This document shows, one piece after another, positions 52,101 to 61,082 of a stretch of DNA of 64,000 bases (within the stretch, counting starts at the first letter, position 1; the number at the start of each line of letters is the position of its first letter). A model generated the notes under the pieces. The model was not told where the DNA came from, made no database searches, and saw only the letters and a list, made by a program, of their open reading frames with translations. Source of the DNA: RGIG5612 sp045598285 (GTDB lineage Bacteria; Bacillota; Clostridia; Lachnospirales; Lachnospiraceae). The translations under genes were made by a program, and so were the position numbers. The stretch is taken from contig JAZLLU010000001.1 in the NCBI GenBank assembly GCA_045598285.1, forward strand, positions 1 to 64,000, given 5' to 3'.

Positions 52101-53855
52101 TTGAAAAAGTGGTATCTTCACTGCAAAAAAGCTGATTTTGCAGATATCTCACAAAAATTCAATATTACTCCAATGCTCGCAAGAATAATCAGAAACCGAG
52201 ATATTATTGGTGACGATGCAATAAAGGAATATCTTTATGGCACTATTGACTATATGCACAGTCCATATCTCTTTAAGGGGATGAGCAAAGCAGTGGATAT
52301 GGTTTTTGATGCTATAAAAAATAATAAAAAAATTAGAGTTGTCGGAGACTATGATGTTGACGGAATATGTTCAAGCTATATCTTAAAACATACGATAAAA
52401 AAACTTGGCGGAGATGTTGACGTAAAAATTCCTGATAGAGTTTTTGATGGATATGGAATGAATGAAAATATGTCCGATGAAGCTTTTAACGATGGAATAG
52501 GACTTATTATAACTTGCGATAACGGAGTGTCTGCCTACGAAGCCGTTGATAAAGCAAAAAGTTATGGAATAGATGTAATAGTAACAGACCATCATGAAGT
52601 CCCATATCCTTTAGTAAATGCAGATGTAATAATTGATGCAAAGCAAGAAGGATGCACATATCCATATAAAGAACTTTGTGGAGGAGCAGTAGCTTATAAA
52701 GTTGCGCAAGCTTTAACTGAAAGAGCAAAAAAAGAAGGTAAAAAAGTCGAAGAAATAAAAGAATTAGATAAGCTTATGGATGAGCTTTTACTATATGCTG
52801 GAATGGCCACTGTAGCGGATATTGTGCCACTTACATCAGAAAATCGTATATTTGCCAAAGAAGGCATAAAAAGGCTTAAAATCACGCAAAATGAAGGCTT
52901 AAAAGCACTAATGAGTCAAAAAAATATTGAACAGGAAAATATAAATGCATTCTATATTGGATTTATTTTAGGGCCATGTATAAATTCTGCAGGAAGACTA
53001 AAAAATGCTTTAATAGCTTTTAATTTATTAGAAGAAAAAGACCCTGCACTAGCGAAAAAGAAAGCTATGGAATTAGTCGAACTTAATGAAGTAAGAAAAA
53101 ACCTCACTATAAGCCAAACACAAATAGCTATTGATCAAATAGAAAGACTAGCAGGAAACATTCCAAATGTTTTAGTTATATTTTTAAGTGATGCACATGA
53201 AAGTATTGCTGGAATTATTGCCGGTAGACTTAAAGAAGAATATTCTAGACCGGTTCTCGTTATAACAAATTCTGACGAAGGCCTTAAAGGCTCAGGAAGA
53301 AGTGTTGATAAATACAATATGATTGAAGCACTTACTAAAAATTCTGATTGCTTTAATAAATTTGGTGGACATGCAAAGGCTGCAGGATTTACCTTGGCAG
53401 ATGGTATGACTCCAGAAAAACTTTCGGAAATATTAAACAATGATTGCGATTTAGCCAAAGAAGAATTAGAAGAGAAAAAATGGATAGATATGCAACTTCC
53501 TTTTCAATATATTTCAGAACAGTTTATTAATGAACTAGGACGCTTAGAACCATTTGGGCAAAATAATGAAAAGCCTTGCTTTGCAGAAAAGAACATAAAA
53601 GTAAATTCTATTTACATGTCTCGAAACGCAAATTGTCTTAAATTCAATTTGGAAAATGAGTCAGGTTTTAAGATAGATGGCATAATGTTCAGAAACGAAG
53701 AGTTTATAAAAGAGCAATATGAAATTCTTACAAATGCAAAAGAAAAAGCAGACGGATGCCTGCTTGTTTCTCTTATTTTTTATCCATACATCAATTATTA
53801 TAGAGGCGAGAAAAACTTGCAACTAAAAATTGATGAAATCAAAATTCAAAATTAA
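52101..53855 (+). CDS. recJ: Single-stranded-DNA-specific exonuclease
   Basis: The 584-residue 5'-3' exonuclease of recombination and mismatch repair. DHH-family motifs appear in order: VVGDYDVDGICSSYIL, IITCDNGVSA, VTDHHEVPYPL, GGAVAYKVAQAL, and the DHHA1 segment GSGRSVDKYN..KFGGHAKAAGFT. A C-terminal OB domain follows. It starts with TTG after AAAGGA. The end overlaps the convergent hydrolase gene by 4 bp. Confidence 0.95.
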   Translation: MKKWYLHCKKADFADISQKFNITPMLARIIRNRDIIGDDAIKEYLYGTIDYMHSPYLFKGMSKAVDMVFDAIKNNKKIRVVGDYDVDGICSSYILKHTIKKLGGDVDVKIPDRVFDGYGMNENMSDEAFNDGIGLIITCDNGVSAYEAVDKAKSYGIDVIVTDHHEVPYPLVNADVIIDAKQEGCTYPYKELCGGAVAYKVAQALTERAKKEGKKVEEIKELDKLMDELLLYAGMATVADIVPLTSENRIFAKEGIKRLKITQNEGLKALMSQKNIEQENINAFYIGFILGPCINSAGRLKNALIAFNLLEEKDPALAKKKAMELVELNEVRKNLTISQTQIAIDQIERLAGNIPNVLVIFLSDAHESIAGIIAGRLKEEYSRPVLVITNSDEGLKGSGRSVDKYNMIEALTKNSDCFNKFGGHAKAAGFTLADGMTPEKLSEILNNDCDLAKEELEEKKWIDMQLPFQYISEQFINELGRLEPFGQNNEKPCFAEKNIKVNSIYMSRNANCLKFNLENESGFKIDGIMFRNEEFIKEQYEILTNAKEKADGCLLVSLIFYPYINYYRGEKNLQLKIDEIKIQN

Positions 53856-54736
53856 GAAATAGTTTGAATAAAATCTAAAACTTTTTGCATAGTTTCACGT
53901 TTTTGAGTGTCATTGAATATTTCGTGACGCTGTCCTTGTACTAATTCACTCTTAACGTTATAACCATTATCCTTAAACATTTGAACTGATTTAGCAAAGT
54001 TTTCATGTGTTCCCATACATGGATCGTCAGAACCAGAAATTAAAAATACTGGGCTACTAAGTTTTTTCTTAGTCCAACCATCTTTGCTGTAAGTTTTACA
54101 CATAAGATCCATTAAAGTGTAAAAACCGTTTAATGTAAATACATATCCACATTTAGGGTCCTCTTCATATCTTTTAACATTATCTTTATCAACAGAAAGC
54201 CAGGCAAAAGCATTTCCTTCTGATTCAAAAGCTTTTGAGAAAGGACCATTACAAAGATTATTTATAAATGGACTTCTATATTTCCAATCGTGTGTAACTT
54301 TAACAGCTTTAATTAAAACTTTTGCAATGTCTTTAGCAGAATTATCGCCTGGCATACCACTTAGTACGAGCCCATCAAACTCATCATCATGCCCCTTAAA
54401 GTATGAAGTTGAAATTAAAGTTCCCATAGAATGTCCTAAAAGAATATAAGGAACATTTGGAAATTCTTCTTTGATGTAAGCACCTATTGCAGCAACATCT
54501 TTGTGAAGACCCTCAACCATCTCTTCGCCGAAGTATCCTAGGTCTTCTTCAGATTCAATATTATCCCCATGTCCTCTTAAATCAGATGTAACAACAGCAA
54601 AGCCGTTATGAGCGAAAAAGTTAGCAAGTTCAAGATAACGCCCTTGATGCTCGCACATTCCATGTATTATTTGAATCGCTCCTTTAACTTCGCCTTCAGG
54701 TTTATAAACTTTAGCATTACTAGGTAAATTTCCCAT
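53852..54736 (-). CDS. Alpha/beta hydrolase, lysophospholipase/monoacylglycerol-lipase type
   Basis: A 294-residue serine hydrolase. The oxyanion region is IIHGMCEHQGRY, the nucleophile elbow LLGHSMGT (Ser near 102), the acid in ISGSDDPC and the His in GQRHEIF, so the triad is complete. There is no signal peptide. It is the last gene of a four-gene minus-strand operon, 10 bp after the PHP gene. Lipid substrates are likely from family membership. Confidence 0.9.
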   Translation of the reverse strand: MGNLPSNAKVYKPEGEVKGAIQIIHGMCEHQGRYLELANFFAHNGFAVVTSDLRGHGDNIESEEDLGYFGEEMVEGLHKDVAAIGAYIKEEFPNVPYILLGHSMGTLISTSYFKGHDDEFDGLVLSGMPGDNSAKDIAKVLIKAVKVTHDWKYRSPFINNLCNGPFSKAFESEGNAFAWLSVDKDNVKRYEEDPKCGYVFTLNGFYTLMDLMCKTYSKDGWTKKKLSSPVFLISGSDDPCMGTHENFAKSVQMFKDNGYNVKSELVQGQRHEIFNDTQKRETMQKVLDFIQTIS

Positions 54737-54746
54737 AATATACCTC

Positions 54747-55595
54747 CTAAAATAAATTATCTAATAAGGATTCATCTGCAATAAAATTTTCGTGTTTGTC
54801 GTCTTCAAATCCTAATCCCAACTTAATATTTGGCTTGATTTTACCGTGAAAATCTGAACCGCCAGTAATAAACATATCATACTGCTTAGCAAGGTTAGCA
54901 AAAAATTCTTTATCACCAGGGCGGTTATTTGAATAAATAGCTTCTACGCCTTTAACCCCGATTCTTTTAGCTTCTTTAAATAATTTTGTATAAGAATCCA
55001 CATCCAAAGGATAGACAACAGGGTGGGCCATAACAGGAATTCCACCTGCGTCAGTAATTACATTAACAGCATCTTCAGCAGCTATACGGTGTTTCTTAAC
55101 ATAATATTTTGTATCACCATCAAGATATTTTTCGAAAGCGTCATATCTATCTTCAGCAATTTTATTTTCAACAAGATAAATTGCCATATTTGCTCTATTA
55201 ATAACTTCTGTTCCAGGAAACATTGCAAAAAGTTTTTCCATTGAAATATCTATGCCATCAGCGGCAAGCCTTTCAACCATTCTTTCTGTTCTAGTATCTC
55301 TAACAATTGCAAGAAGCTCTAAGGTTTTTAATAGAATAGGAGACTCATAGTCAATATTGTATCCAAGCATATGAACTTCTTGACCTAGAAGGTTAGTAGT
55401 TATTTCAACACCTGGGATAATTTTTATTGGTTTATCTTCAGCATATTTGATAGCTTCTTCTACGCCACTAATTGTGTCATGGTCAGTTATAGCAATAGTA
55501 CTAAGACCTGTTTCAATCGCAAGGTCTACAACCTCTTTAGGAGTTAATGAACCATCTGACGCTGTTGTGTGAACATGTAAATCAATTCTATTCAT
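54747..55595 (-). CDS. PHP-domain phosphoesterase
   Basis: A 282-residue metal-dependent phosphoesterase related to nucleoside 3',5'-bisphosphate phosphatase. It begins MNRIDLHVHTTASDGSLTP with the metal-binding His-x-His, then TDHDTISGV, and ends with GGSDFHGKIKP, all metal ligands. Relatives act on pAp or RNA dinucleotides; the substrate here is inferred. It lies between an ABC-F gene (12 bp) and a hydrolase gene (10 bp). Confidence 0.9.
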   Translation of the reverse strand: MNRIDLHVHTTASDGSLTPKEVVDLAIETGLSTIAITDHDTISGVEEAIKYAEDKPIKIIPGVEITTNLLGQEVHMLGYNIDYESPILLKTLELLAIVRDTRTERMVERLAADGIDISMEKLFAMFPGTEVINRANMAIYLVENKIAEDRYDAFEKYLDGDTKYYVKKHRIAAEDAVNVITDAGGIPVMAHPVVYPLDVDSYTKLFKEAKRIGVKGVEAIYSNNRPGDKEFFANLAKQYDMFITGGSDFHGKIKPNIKLGLGFEDDKHENFIADESLLDNLF

Positions 55596-55607
55596 GTTTT
55601 GCCTTTC

Positions 55608-57239
55608 TCAATCTTCATCATCATTATCAGCAACATATACATGACGCTTACGAGCCATTTCATCTGATTCTAAGTATTCGTCATATGTCGTGATTTTATC
55701 TATAAGTTTACCATCAACAATTTCCATAATTCGATTTGCAGTTGTCTGTACAAACTGGTGGTCTCTACATGCAAAGAGCTCAACCCCTGGGAATTTAATT
55801 AGAGCATTGTTTAGGGCAGTAATACTTTCCATGTCGAGGTGGTTAGTAGGTTCGTCAAAGAGAAGAACGTTAGTGCCTAAAATCATCATCTTTGAAAGAA
55901 GACAACGCACTTTTTCACCACCAGATAAAACGCGAAGAGATTTAATTCCATCATCACCTGCAAAGAGCATACGTCCTAAGAAACCTCTTACGTAAGTGGC
56001 ATCTTTAATTTCTGAATAGCCTGTAAGCCAATCAGCAATAGAAGCATCTGAATCAAATTCTTTTGTGTAGTCTTTAGGAAAATAAGCTCTACTAGTTGTA
56101 ACTCCCCACTTAAAAGTTCCTTCGTCTGGAGTATCTAAGTCCATAAGAATATTAAATAGAGTGGTTTTTGCAAGTTCATTTGAACCTACAAAAGCAACTT
56201 TGTCGTCATGTCTTAAAGTAAAAGAAATATTATCTAAAACTTTTACACCGTCAATTGTTTTTGAAAGATTTTCAACTTGCAAAACCTCGTTACCAATTGA
56301 GCGATTAGGTCTAAAATCAATAAAAGGATATTTCCTTGATGAAGGTTTAATTTCATCAAGCTCAATTTTTTCGAGTGCACGCTTACGGCTAGTTGCCTGC
56401 TTAGCTTTAGAAGCATTAGCAGAGAACTTTTGGATAAATTCTTGTAACTCTTTAATCTTTTCTTCTTTCTTCTTGTTAGCTTCTTTCATTTGCTTAACAA
56501 TAAGAGCAGAAGATTCGACCCAGAAGTCATAGTTACCAGCATATAACTGAATTTTTCCATAGTCGATATCAGCTATTTGCGTACAAACTTTATTTAAGAA
56601 GTATCTATCGTGAGATACAACGATTACAGTGTTTTCAAAATTGATAAGGAATTCTTCTAACCACCCAATAGCATCTAAATCAAGGTGGTTCGTAGGCTCA
56701 TCAAGAAGCAAAATATCAGGATTACCAAAAAGAGCACGAGCAAGTAAAACCTTAACTTTAAGCGGACCAGGAAGATCCTTCATCAAAGAATAGTGAAGGT
56801 CAGTTTCAACCCCTAGACCATTAAGCAAAGTTGCAGCGTCGCTTTCAGCTTCCCATCCATTCATCTCAGCAAACTCAGTTTCTAACTCGCTTGCTTTTAT
56901 TCCATCTTCTTCAGTGAAATCTTCTTTTGCGTAAAGAGCATCTTTTTCTTTCATGATTTCATAAAGACGAGCATTACCTTGTATTACTGTATCCATTACA
57001 GCAAGTTCGTCATATTTGAAGTGATCTTGCTCTAAGAAACTAAGTCTTTGACCATGCGTGATTGTAACATCACCTTTAGAAGGTTCGATTTGTCCCGTAA
57101 GAACTTTTAGAAATGTAGATTTTCCAGCACCATTAGCGCCTATAAGTCCGTAGCATTCGCCTTCGACGAACTTAATATTTACATCCTCAAATAAAGCTTT
57201 CTTTCCAAATCTTAAAGTAACATTGTTAGCACTAATCAT
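55608..57239 (-). CDS. ABC-F family ATPase (YbiT/YkpA type)
   Basis: A 543-residue soluble protein with two ABC ATPase domains joined by a charged helical linker; no membrane domain. Such proteins act on ribosomes. The first P-loop is GANGAGKST near residue 35. The second is divergent, GSNELAKTT near 350. The second switch region reads CRDHQF where SHDHQF is common, so the His before Asp is Arg. Its start overlaps the upstream hydrolase gene by 4 bp. Resistance or translational rescue cannot be distinguished. Confidence 0.92.
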   Translation of the reverse strand: MISANNVTLRFGKKALFEDVNIKFVEGECYGLIGANGAGKSTFLKVLTGQIEPSKGDVTITHGQRLSFLEQDHFKYDELAVMDTVIQGNARLYEIMKEKDALYAKEDFTEEDGIKASELETEFAEMNGWEAESDAATLLNGLGVETDLHYSLMKDLPGPLKVKVLLARALFGNPDILLLDEPTNHLDLDAIGWLEEFLINFENTVIVVSHDRYFLNKVCTQIADIDYGKIQLYAGNYDFWVESSALIVKQMKEANKKKEEKIKELQEFIQKFSANASKAKQATSRKRALEKIELDEIKPSSRKYPFIDFRPNRSIGNEVLQVENLSKTIDGVKVLDNISFTLRHDDKVAFVGSNELAKTTLFNILMDLDTPDEGTFKWGVTTSRAYFPKDYTKEFDSDASIADWLTGYSEIKDATYVRGFLGRMLFAGDDGIKSLRVLSGGEKVRCLLSKMMILGTNVLLFDEPTNHLDMESITALNNALIKFPGVELFACRDHQFVQTTANRIMEIVDGKLIDKITTYDEYLESDEMARKRHVYVADNDDED

Positions 57240-58168
57240 CTTACGAGATTCTCCTTAATAAAATCTAATGTATTTCTTGCACTTGCAAAGAGCAAGCCGT
57301 TCTCAATTATTTCCTCGGCATGCTCACCTAAAAATTGAATTTCAAATTTAGTAGGTTTTTTAAACCCGGATTCAAAATAAGCGTGAGGCATACCATGAAA
57401 AAGTTTTTCATTAACCTTTACGCCAGCTTCTTTTAGCATAGCAGCGTACTTCATCCCTTCGAATTTTAAATTGTCATCTTCGCTAAAAGCCATAATTGTG
57501 TTTGGAAGTCCAATAAGCATTTCCTTAGTAGCGTAAACAGGAGATACAAAAGGATTTTTAGCCTCTTCATGTGCACAATGCAAGTCATTCATGACATAGC
57601 ATCCAACTCCTGAAAAGCTTCCAGCACCTTTGCTGTCTGGATCTGTATATACATCTAAAAATGGATAGATAAGAATTTGATTATCAAGCTTAAATAAATT
57701 TTCCTGATTACATTTAAGAGCAACTGCTGCGGCTAAATTTCCGCCTGCAGATTGTCCCATAACTGAAATATGATTTTTATCAAAACTAAATTCATTTGCG
57801 TGGTTATAAAGATATAGGAGTGCTTCGTAACTATCTGATAAGGTTTCTTCCCACATATGGTCCGGACTCATTCTATATCCAACGGAAGCTATGTTAACAT
57901 CAAGAGCATCTCTTAGAGCTAGCCACATGTCATTATCCAAAGCACAGCCACCAAATATGAAACCGCCACCATGGTAGCCAACAAAAAGTGGAGCGTTATT
58001 AGACTTTGCTTCGTAATATACAATCTCCACATTGCGGCCTTCTAAAGGTAAGGATATTCTTTTACCATCAACCTTTACCATTTTGTTAGCAGCTGCGACG
58101 CCATGAGACTGTTTAATCATATCCGCTTTAGCAAAATCATAAAGTTTTTTGAATTCTCTTTCGTCCAT
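57236..58168 (-). CDS. Alpha/beta hydrolase, HSL-type esterase
   Basis: A 310-residue serine esterase of the hormone-sensitive-lipase group. YHGGGFIFGG forms the oxyanion hole, and GQSAGGNLA holds the nucleophile Ser (about 142). The acid and His lie in the C-terminal part (AFSEDDNLKFEG and FHGMPHAYF). It is the first gene of the minus-strand operon and lies divergent from maf. Natural substrate unknown. Confidence 0.9.
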   Translation of the reverse strand: MDEREFKKLYDFAKADMIKQSHGVAAANKMVKVDGKRISLPLEGRNVEIVYYEAKSNNAPLFVGYHGGGFIFGGCALDNDMWLALRDALDVNIASVGYRMSPDHMWEETLSDSYEALLYLYNHANEFSFDKNHISVMGQSAGGNLAAAVALKCNQENLFKLDNQILIYPFLDVYTDPDSKGAGSFSGVGCYVMNDLHCAHEEAKNPFVSPVYATKEMLIGLPNTIMAFSEDDNLKFEGMKYAAMLKEAGVKVNEKLFHGMPHAYFESGFKKPTKFEIQFLGEHAEEIIENGLLFASARNTLDFIKENLVR

Positions 58169-58298
58169 ATTTCTTCCTTAATTATCAAAATTTAATCAAA
58201 TTATTATACCATAAAAGCGTCAAAAAAACTAATAAAGTGATAGAAAGGGCAGCCCATTGTCTTTGATTTTATATGTGGCAGATGTTAAAATTAAGGAC

Positions 58299-58877
58299 AT
58301 GAAGAAGATAATTTTAGCGAGTCAGTCGCCTAGAAGAAAAGAAATATTAAAATTAGTTGATATGGATTTTGATATTATGCCATCTAATTGTGATGAAAAT
58401 ATTAACTATGATTCACCTTCGGATATGGTATCAAAGTTATCTTTTCTTAAGGCAAATGATATTGTTTCTAAAGTAAAGGAATTAGACCCTGGTGTAAGCC
58501 ACTTAGTAATAGGCTCAGATACTACCGTTCTTTTTGAAGGCGAGATTTTAGGAAAACCTAAGTCAAAAGAAGAAGCCTTTTATATGCTAAAGAGAATGTC
58601 AGGAAAAACACATATTGTTTATACAGGAGTTAGTGTAATAGATAGTTTAAGTGAAAAGTGTGAGACATTTTTTGAAGAAACAAAAGTTACTTTTTATGAT
58701 GTAACGGATGATGAAATTAAAGCTTACATTGAAACTGGGGACCCAATGGATAAAGCAGGCGCATATGGTGTACAAGGTTTAGGAGCATTCTTAGTAAAAA
58801 AAGTTGAAGGCGATTATTTTACTGTAGTTGGTCTTCCCGTTGCACATCTTTTGAAAGTGCTAAAGGATTTTAATTAA
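58299..58877 (+). CDS. maf: Maf-type nucleoside triphosphate pyrophosphatase
   Basis: It hydrolyses dTTP/UTP or modified nucleotides, possibly for house-cleaning. From ATG 58299 (193 residues) it begins MKKIILASQSPRRKEIL, the standard N-terminus. GSDTTVLFEGEILGKPKS is the active-site region, and AGAYGVQGLGA follows. A TTG at 58257 with AAAGGG 7 bp upstream would add 14 residues and has the better ribosome-binding site, so the start is uncertain. Confidence 0.92.
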   Translation: MKKIILASQSPRRKEILKLVDMDFDIMPSNCDENINYDSPSDMVSKLSFLKANDIVSKVKELDPGVSHLVIGSDTTVLFEGEILGKPKSKEEAFYMLKRMSGKTHIVYTGVSVIDSLSEKCETFFEETKVTFYDVTDDEIKAYIETGDPMDKAGAYGVQGLGAFLVKKVEGDYFTVVGLPVAHLLKVLKDFN

Positions 58878-59626
58878 TGGAAAACGAAAGTAAGAAAAAA
58901 TTTAATAAGAGTTATATATTATTAGCTGTCGTTTTAGTAGTGGTAGTTTTACTTGCATGTTTTAAATTCTATATTGATGATGAACATGCACCGCTACACA
59001 GTGTGGAAGAATATCAAAAATTAACAACATTTCCTATTTCGGAAACAGATAATAGATTAACTATAAGAGATCAAGAAACAATTGATGAATTTTTTAATGT
59101 TGGAATTATCTTCTATAGTGGAGAAAAAATAAATGGTCAATGCTATTTACCTTTAATGGCAGAACTGGCAAATGCTGGATATGATACATTTCTTCCTTAT
59201 GCGCTAGGAAATCTTCCAATATTAAATTTGGATGGAGCTGATCAAATTGTATCAAAGTTTAAATGGGTTACAGATTGGTATATTGTTGCACATTCAGACG
59301 CATGTGAAATGGCGGCAAAATATGCCAAGGGACATAAAAAAATAAAAGGCCTTATTTTACTTGGGGGATATACAAAAACTGATATCTCTAAAAATGATAT
59401 AAAGGTTTTATCTATAATTGGGTCGAGAGATTCAATTTTAGATATGAATAAATATAAAAAAGCAAAATCAAATCTTCCTAAAGATACAATCTTTAAGGAG
59501 ATAAAAGGCGGAAATCATACAGCATTCGCTGACACTGCTTTAATTAGGGGAGATACCGAAACATCTTTTGAGCCATCTAAGCAAATTAAAAAAACGGCAA
59601 CCCTTATCGAAGAATTTATAAAATAA
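58877..59626 (+). CDS. Membrane-anchored alpha/beta hydrolase
   Basis: A 249-residue protein with one N-terminal membrane helix (about 14-31) and an extracellular hydrolase domain. The nucleophile elbow is VAHSDACEMA, where GxSxG would be usual. A possible acid lies in IGSRDSILD and the His in GGNHTAFAD, so a triad is still possible. It resembles the single-pass alpha/beta hydrolases of Clostridia. Its ATG overlaps the maf stop by one base. Confidence 0.8.
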   Translation: MENESKKKFNKSYILLAVVLVVVVLLACFKFYIDDEHAPLHSVEEYQKLTTFPISETDNRLTIRDQETIDEFFNVGIIFYSGEKINGQCYLPLMAELANAGYDTFLPYALGNLPILNLDGADQIVSKFKWVTDWYIVAHSDACEMAAKYAKGHKKIKGLILLGGYTKTDISKNDIKVLSIIGSRDSILDMNKYKKAKSNLPKDTIFKEIKGGNHTAFADTALIRGDTETSFEPSKQIKKTATLIEEFIK

Positions 59627-59660
59627 CAAAAAAGATTGTTAAGTTTTCTACTAACTAGCA

Positions 59661-59688
59661 TTGACAAGGATTTTCAGTGCTTTATAAT
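59661..59688 (+). promoter_or_regulatory. rex promoter, predicted leaderless
   Basis: TTGACA (59661-59666) and TATAAT (59683-59688) are exact consensus, 16 bp apart. The ATG starts 8 bp after the -10 box, so transcription would begin at or next to it. There is no ribosome-binding site. A TTGTTAA half-site like that of Rex operators is at 59637-59643. Confidence 0.7.
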
Positions 59689-59696
59689 ATACACTT

Positions 59697-60329
59697 ATGA
59701 ATAATAAAAAAGAAATACCAAAAGCTGTTATATCAAGATTACCTAGATATTATCGCTACCTACATGACTTAATGGATGAAGGTTGCGTGCGTATTTCGTC
59801 TGAAGAACTTTCAAAGAGAATGAATGCGACTGCATCACAAATCAGGCAAGATTTAAATCATTTTGGAGGATTTGGACAGCAAGGTTACGGATATAACGTA
59901 GAAGTTTTGTATAAGGAAATTGGGAAAATATTAGGTGTTGAAAAGATACACAATATTATTATCATTGGTGCAGGAAATTTAGGCCGTGCAATAGCTAGAT
60001 ATCAAGGATTTTCAAATCAGGGTTTTACATTCCTTTCTATGTTCGACGTAGATGAGAAAATTTGTGGAAAAACAATTAATAAAATTCCAGTTAGAAGACT
60101 CGATAAATTAGATAGTTTTGTTGCGGAAAACAAGGTTGATATTGCAGTACTTGCGCTTCCGGCTAATGAAGCGGCTGAGGTTGCAAAACGTTTATATTTC
60201 CAAGGTGTTAGATGCTTTTGGAATTTTGCACCGATTGATTTGCCACTTCCTGCAGATACAGTCGTTAAGAATGTGCATCTTTTAGATTCACTTTTAGAAC
60301 TTTCATTTGCAATTAGTAGAAAAAAATAA
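59697..60329 (+). CDS. rex: Redox-sensing transcriptional repressor Rex
   Basis: A 210-residue repressor that leaves DNA when NADH is high. An N-terminal winged helix (about 1-75, with SSEELSKRMNATASQIRQDL) is followed by a Rossmann fold with IGAGNLGRAIA. The C-terminal helix for dimer swapping is present. Length is typical. Rex controls fermentation and NADH re-oxidation genes in Clostridia. It is preceded by its own promoter. Confidence 0.96.
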   Translation: MNNKKEIPKAVISRLPRYYRYLHDLMDEGCVRISSEELSKRMNATASQIRQDLNHFGGFGQQGYGYNVEVLYKEIGKILGVEKIHNIIIIGAGNLGRAIARYQGFSNQGFTFLSMFDVDEKICGKTINKIPVRRLDKLDSFVAENKVDIAVLALPANEAAEVAKRLYFQGVRCFWNFAPIDLPLPADTVVKNVHLLDSLLELSFAISRKK

Positions 60330-60350
60330 TTTTTTGATAGAGGAGTTATT

Positions 60351-61079
60351 ATGTCAGGACATTCAAAGTTTGCGAACATCAAACACAAAAAAGAAAAAAA
60401 TGATGCAGCAAAAGGTAAAATTTTTACAATCATTGGAAAAGAAATTGCGATTGCAGTAAGAGAAGGTGGAGCTGATCCAGCTAACAACTCAAAACTTCGT
60501 GATGTTATTGCTAAAGCTAAAGCCAACAATATGCCTAACGATACAATCGAAAGAGGTATTAAAAAGGCCGCTGGCGAAGGAAGTGCTGTAAACTACGAAG
60601 TAATTACTTATGAAGGATATGGACCTTCTGGAATCGCTATTATAGTTGATACATTAACAGATAATAAGAATCGTACAGCAGCTAATGTAAAGTGCGCTTT
60701 TTCTAAAGGAAATGGTAACGTTGGTACACCTGGTTGCGTTTCGTATATGTTCGATAAAAAGGGTCAAATTATTATCGACAAAGAAGAATGCGAAAAAGAA
60801 GCTGATGATCTTATGATGCTTGCTTTAGATGCTGGCGCACAAGACTTTGAAGAAGATGAAGAGTCATACACAATTCTTACAACTCCAGAAGATTTTGGAG
60901 CAGTAAGAGAAGCTTTAGAAGCAGAGAATATTCCAATGCTTCAAGCTGAAGTTTCTATGATTCCTCAAAATTATGTCGACCTTACTAACGAGGATGATAT
61001 AAAGAACTTAAATAGAATTCTTGACTATCTTGATGAAGATGATGATGTACAAGAAGTTTATCACAATTGGAACGAATAA
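60351..61079 (+). CDS. YebC/PmpR-family protein
   Basis: A 242-residue protein beginning MSGHSKFANIKHKKEKNDAA, typical of the YebC family, with NNMPNDTIERGIKKA and TDNKNRTAANVK. The three-domain length is standard. Members act as DNA-binding regulators or as translation factors on proline-rich stretches; which applies here is unclear. AGAGGAG precedes the ATG. Confidence 0.95.
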   Translation: MSGHSKFANIKHKKEKNDAAKGKIFTIIGKEIAIAVREGGADPANNSKLRDVIAKAKANNMPNDTIERGIKKAAGEGSAVNYEVITYEGYGPSGIAIIVDTLTDNKNRTAANVKCAFSKGNGNVGTPGCVSYMFDKKGQIIIDKEECEKEADDLMMLALDAGAQDFEEDEESYTILTTPEDFGAVREALEAENIPMLQAEVSMIPQNYVDLTNEDDIKNLNRILDYLDEDDDVQEVYHNWNE

Positions 61080-61082
61080 TTG

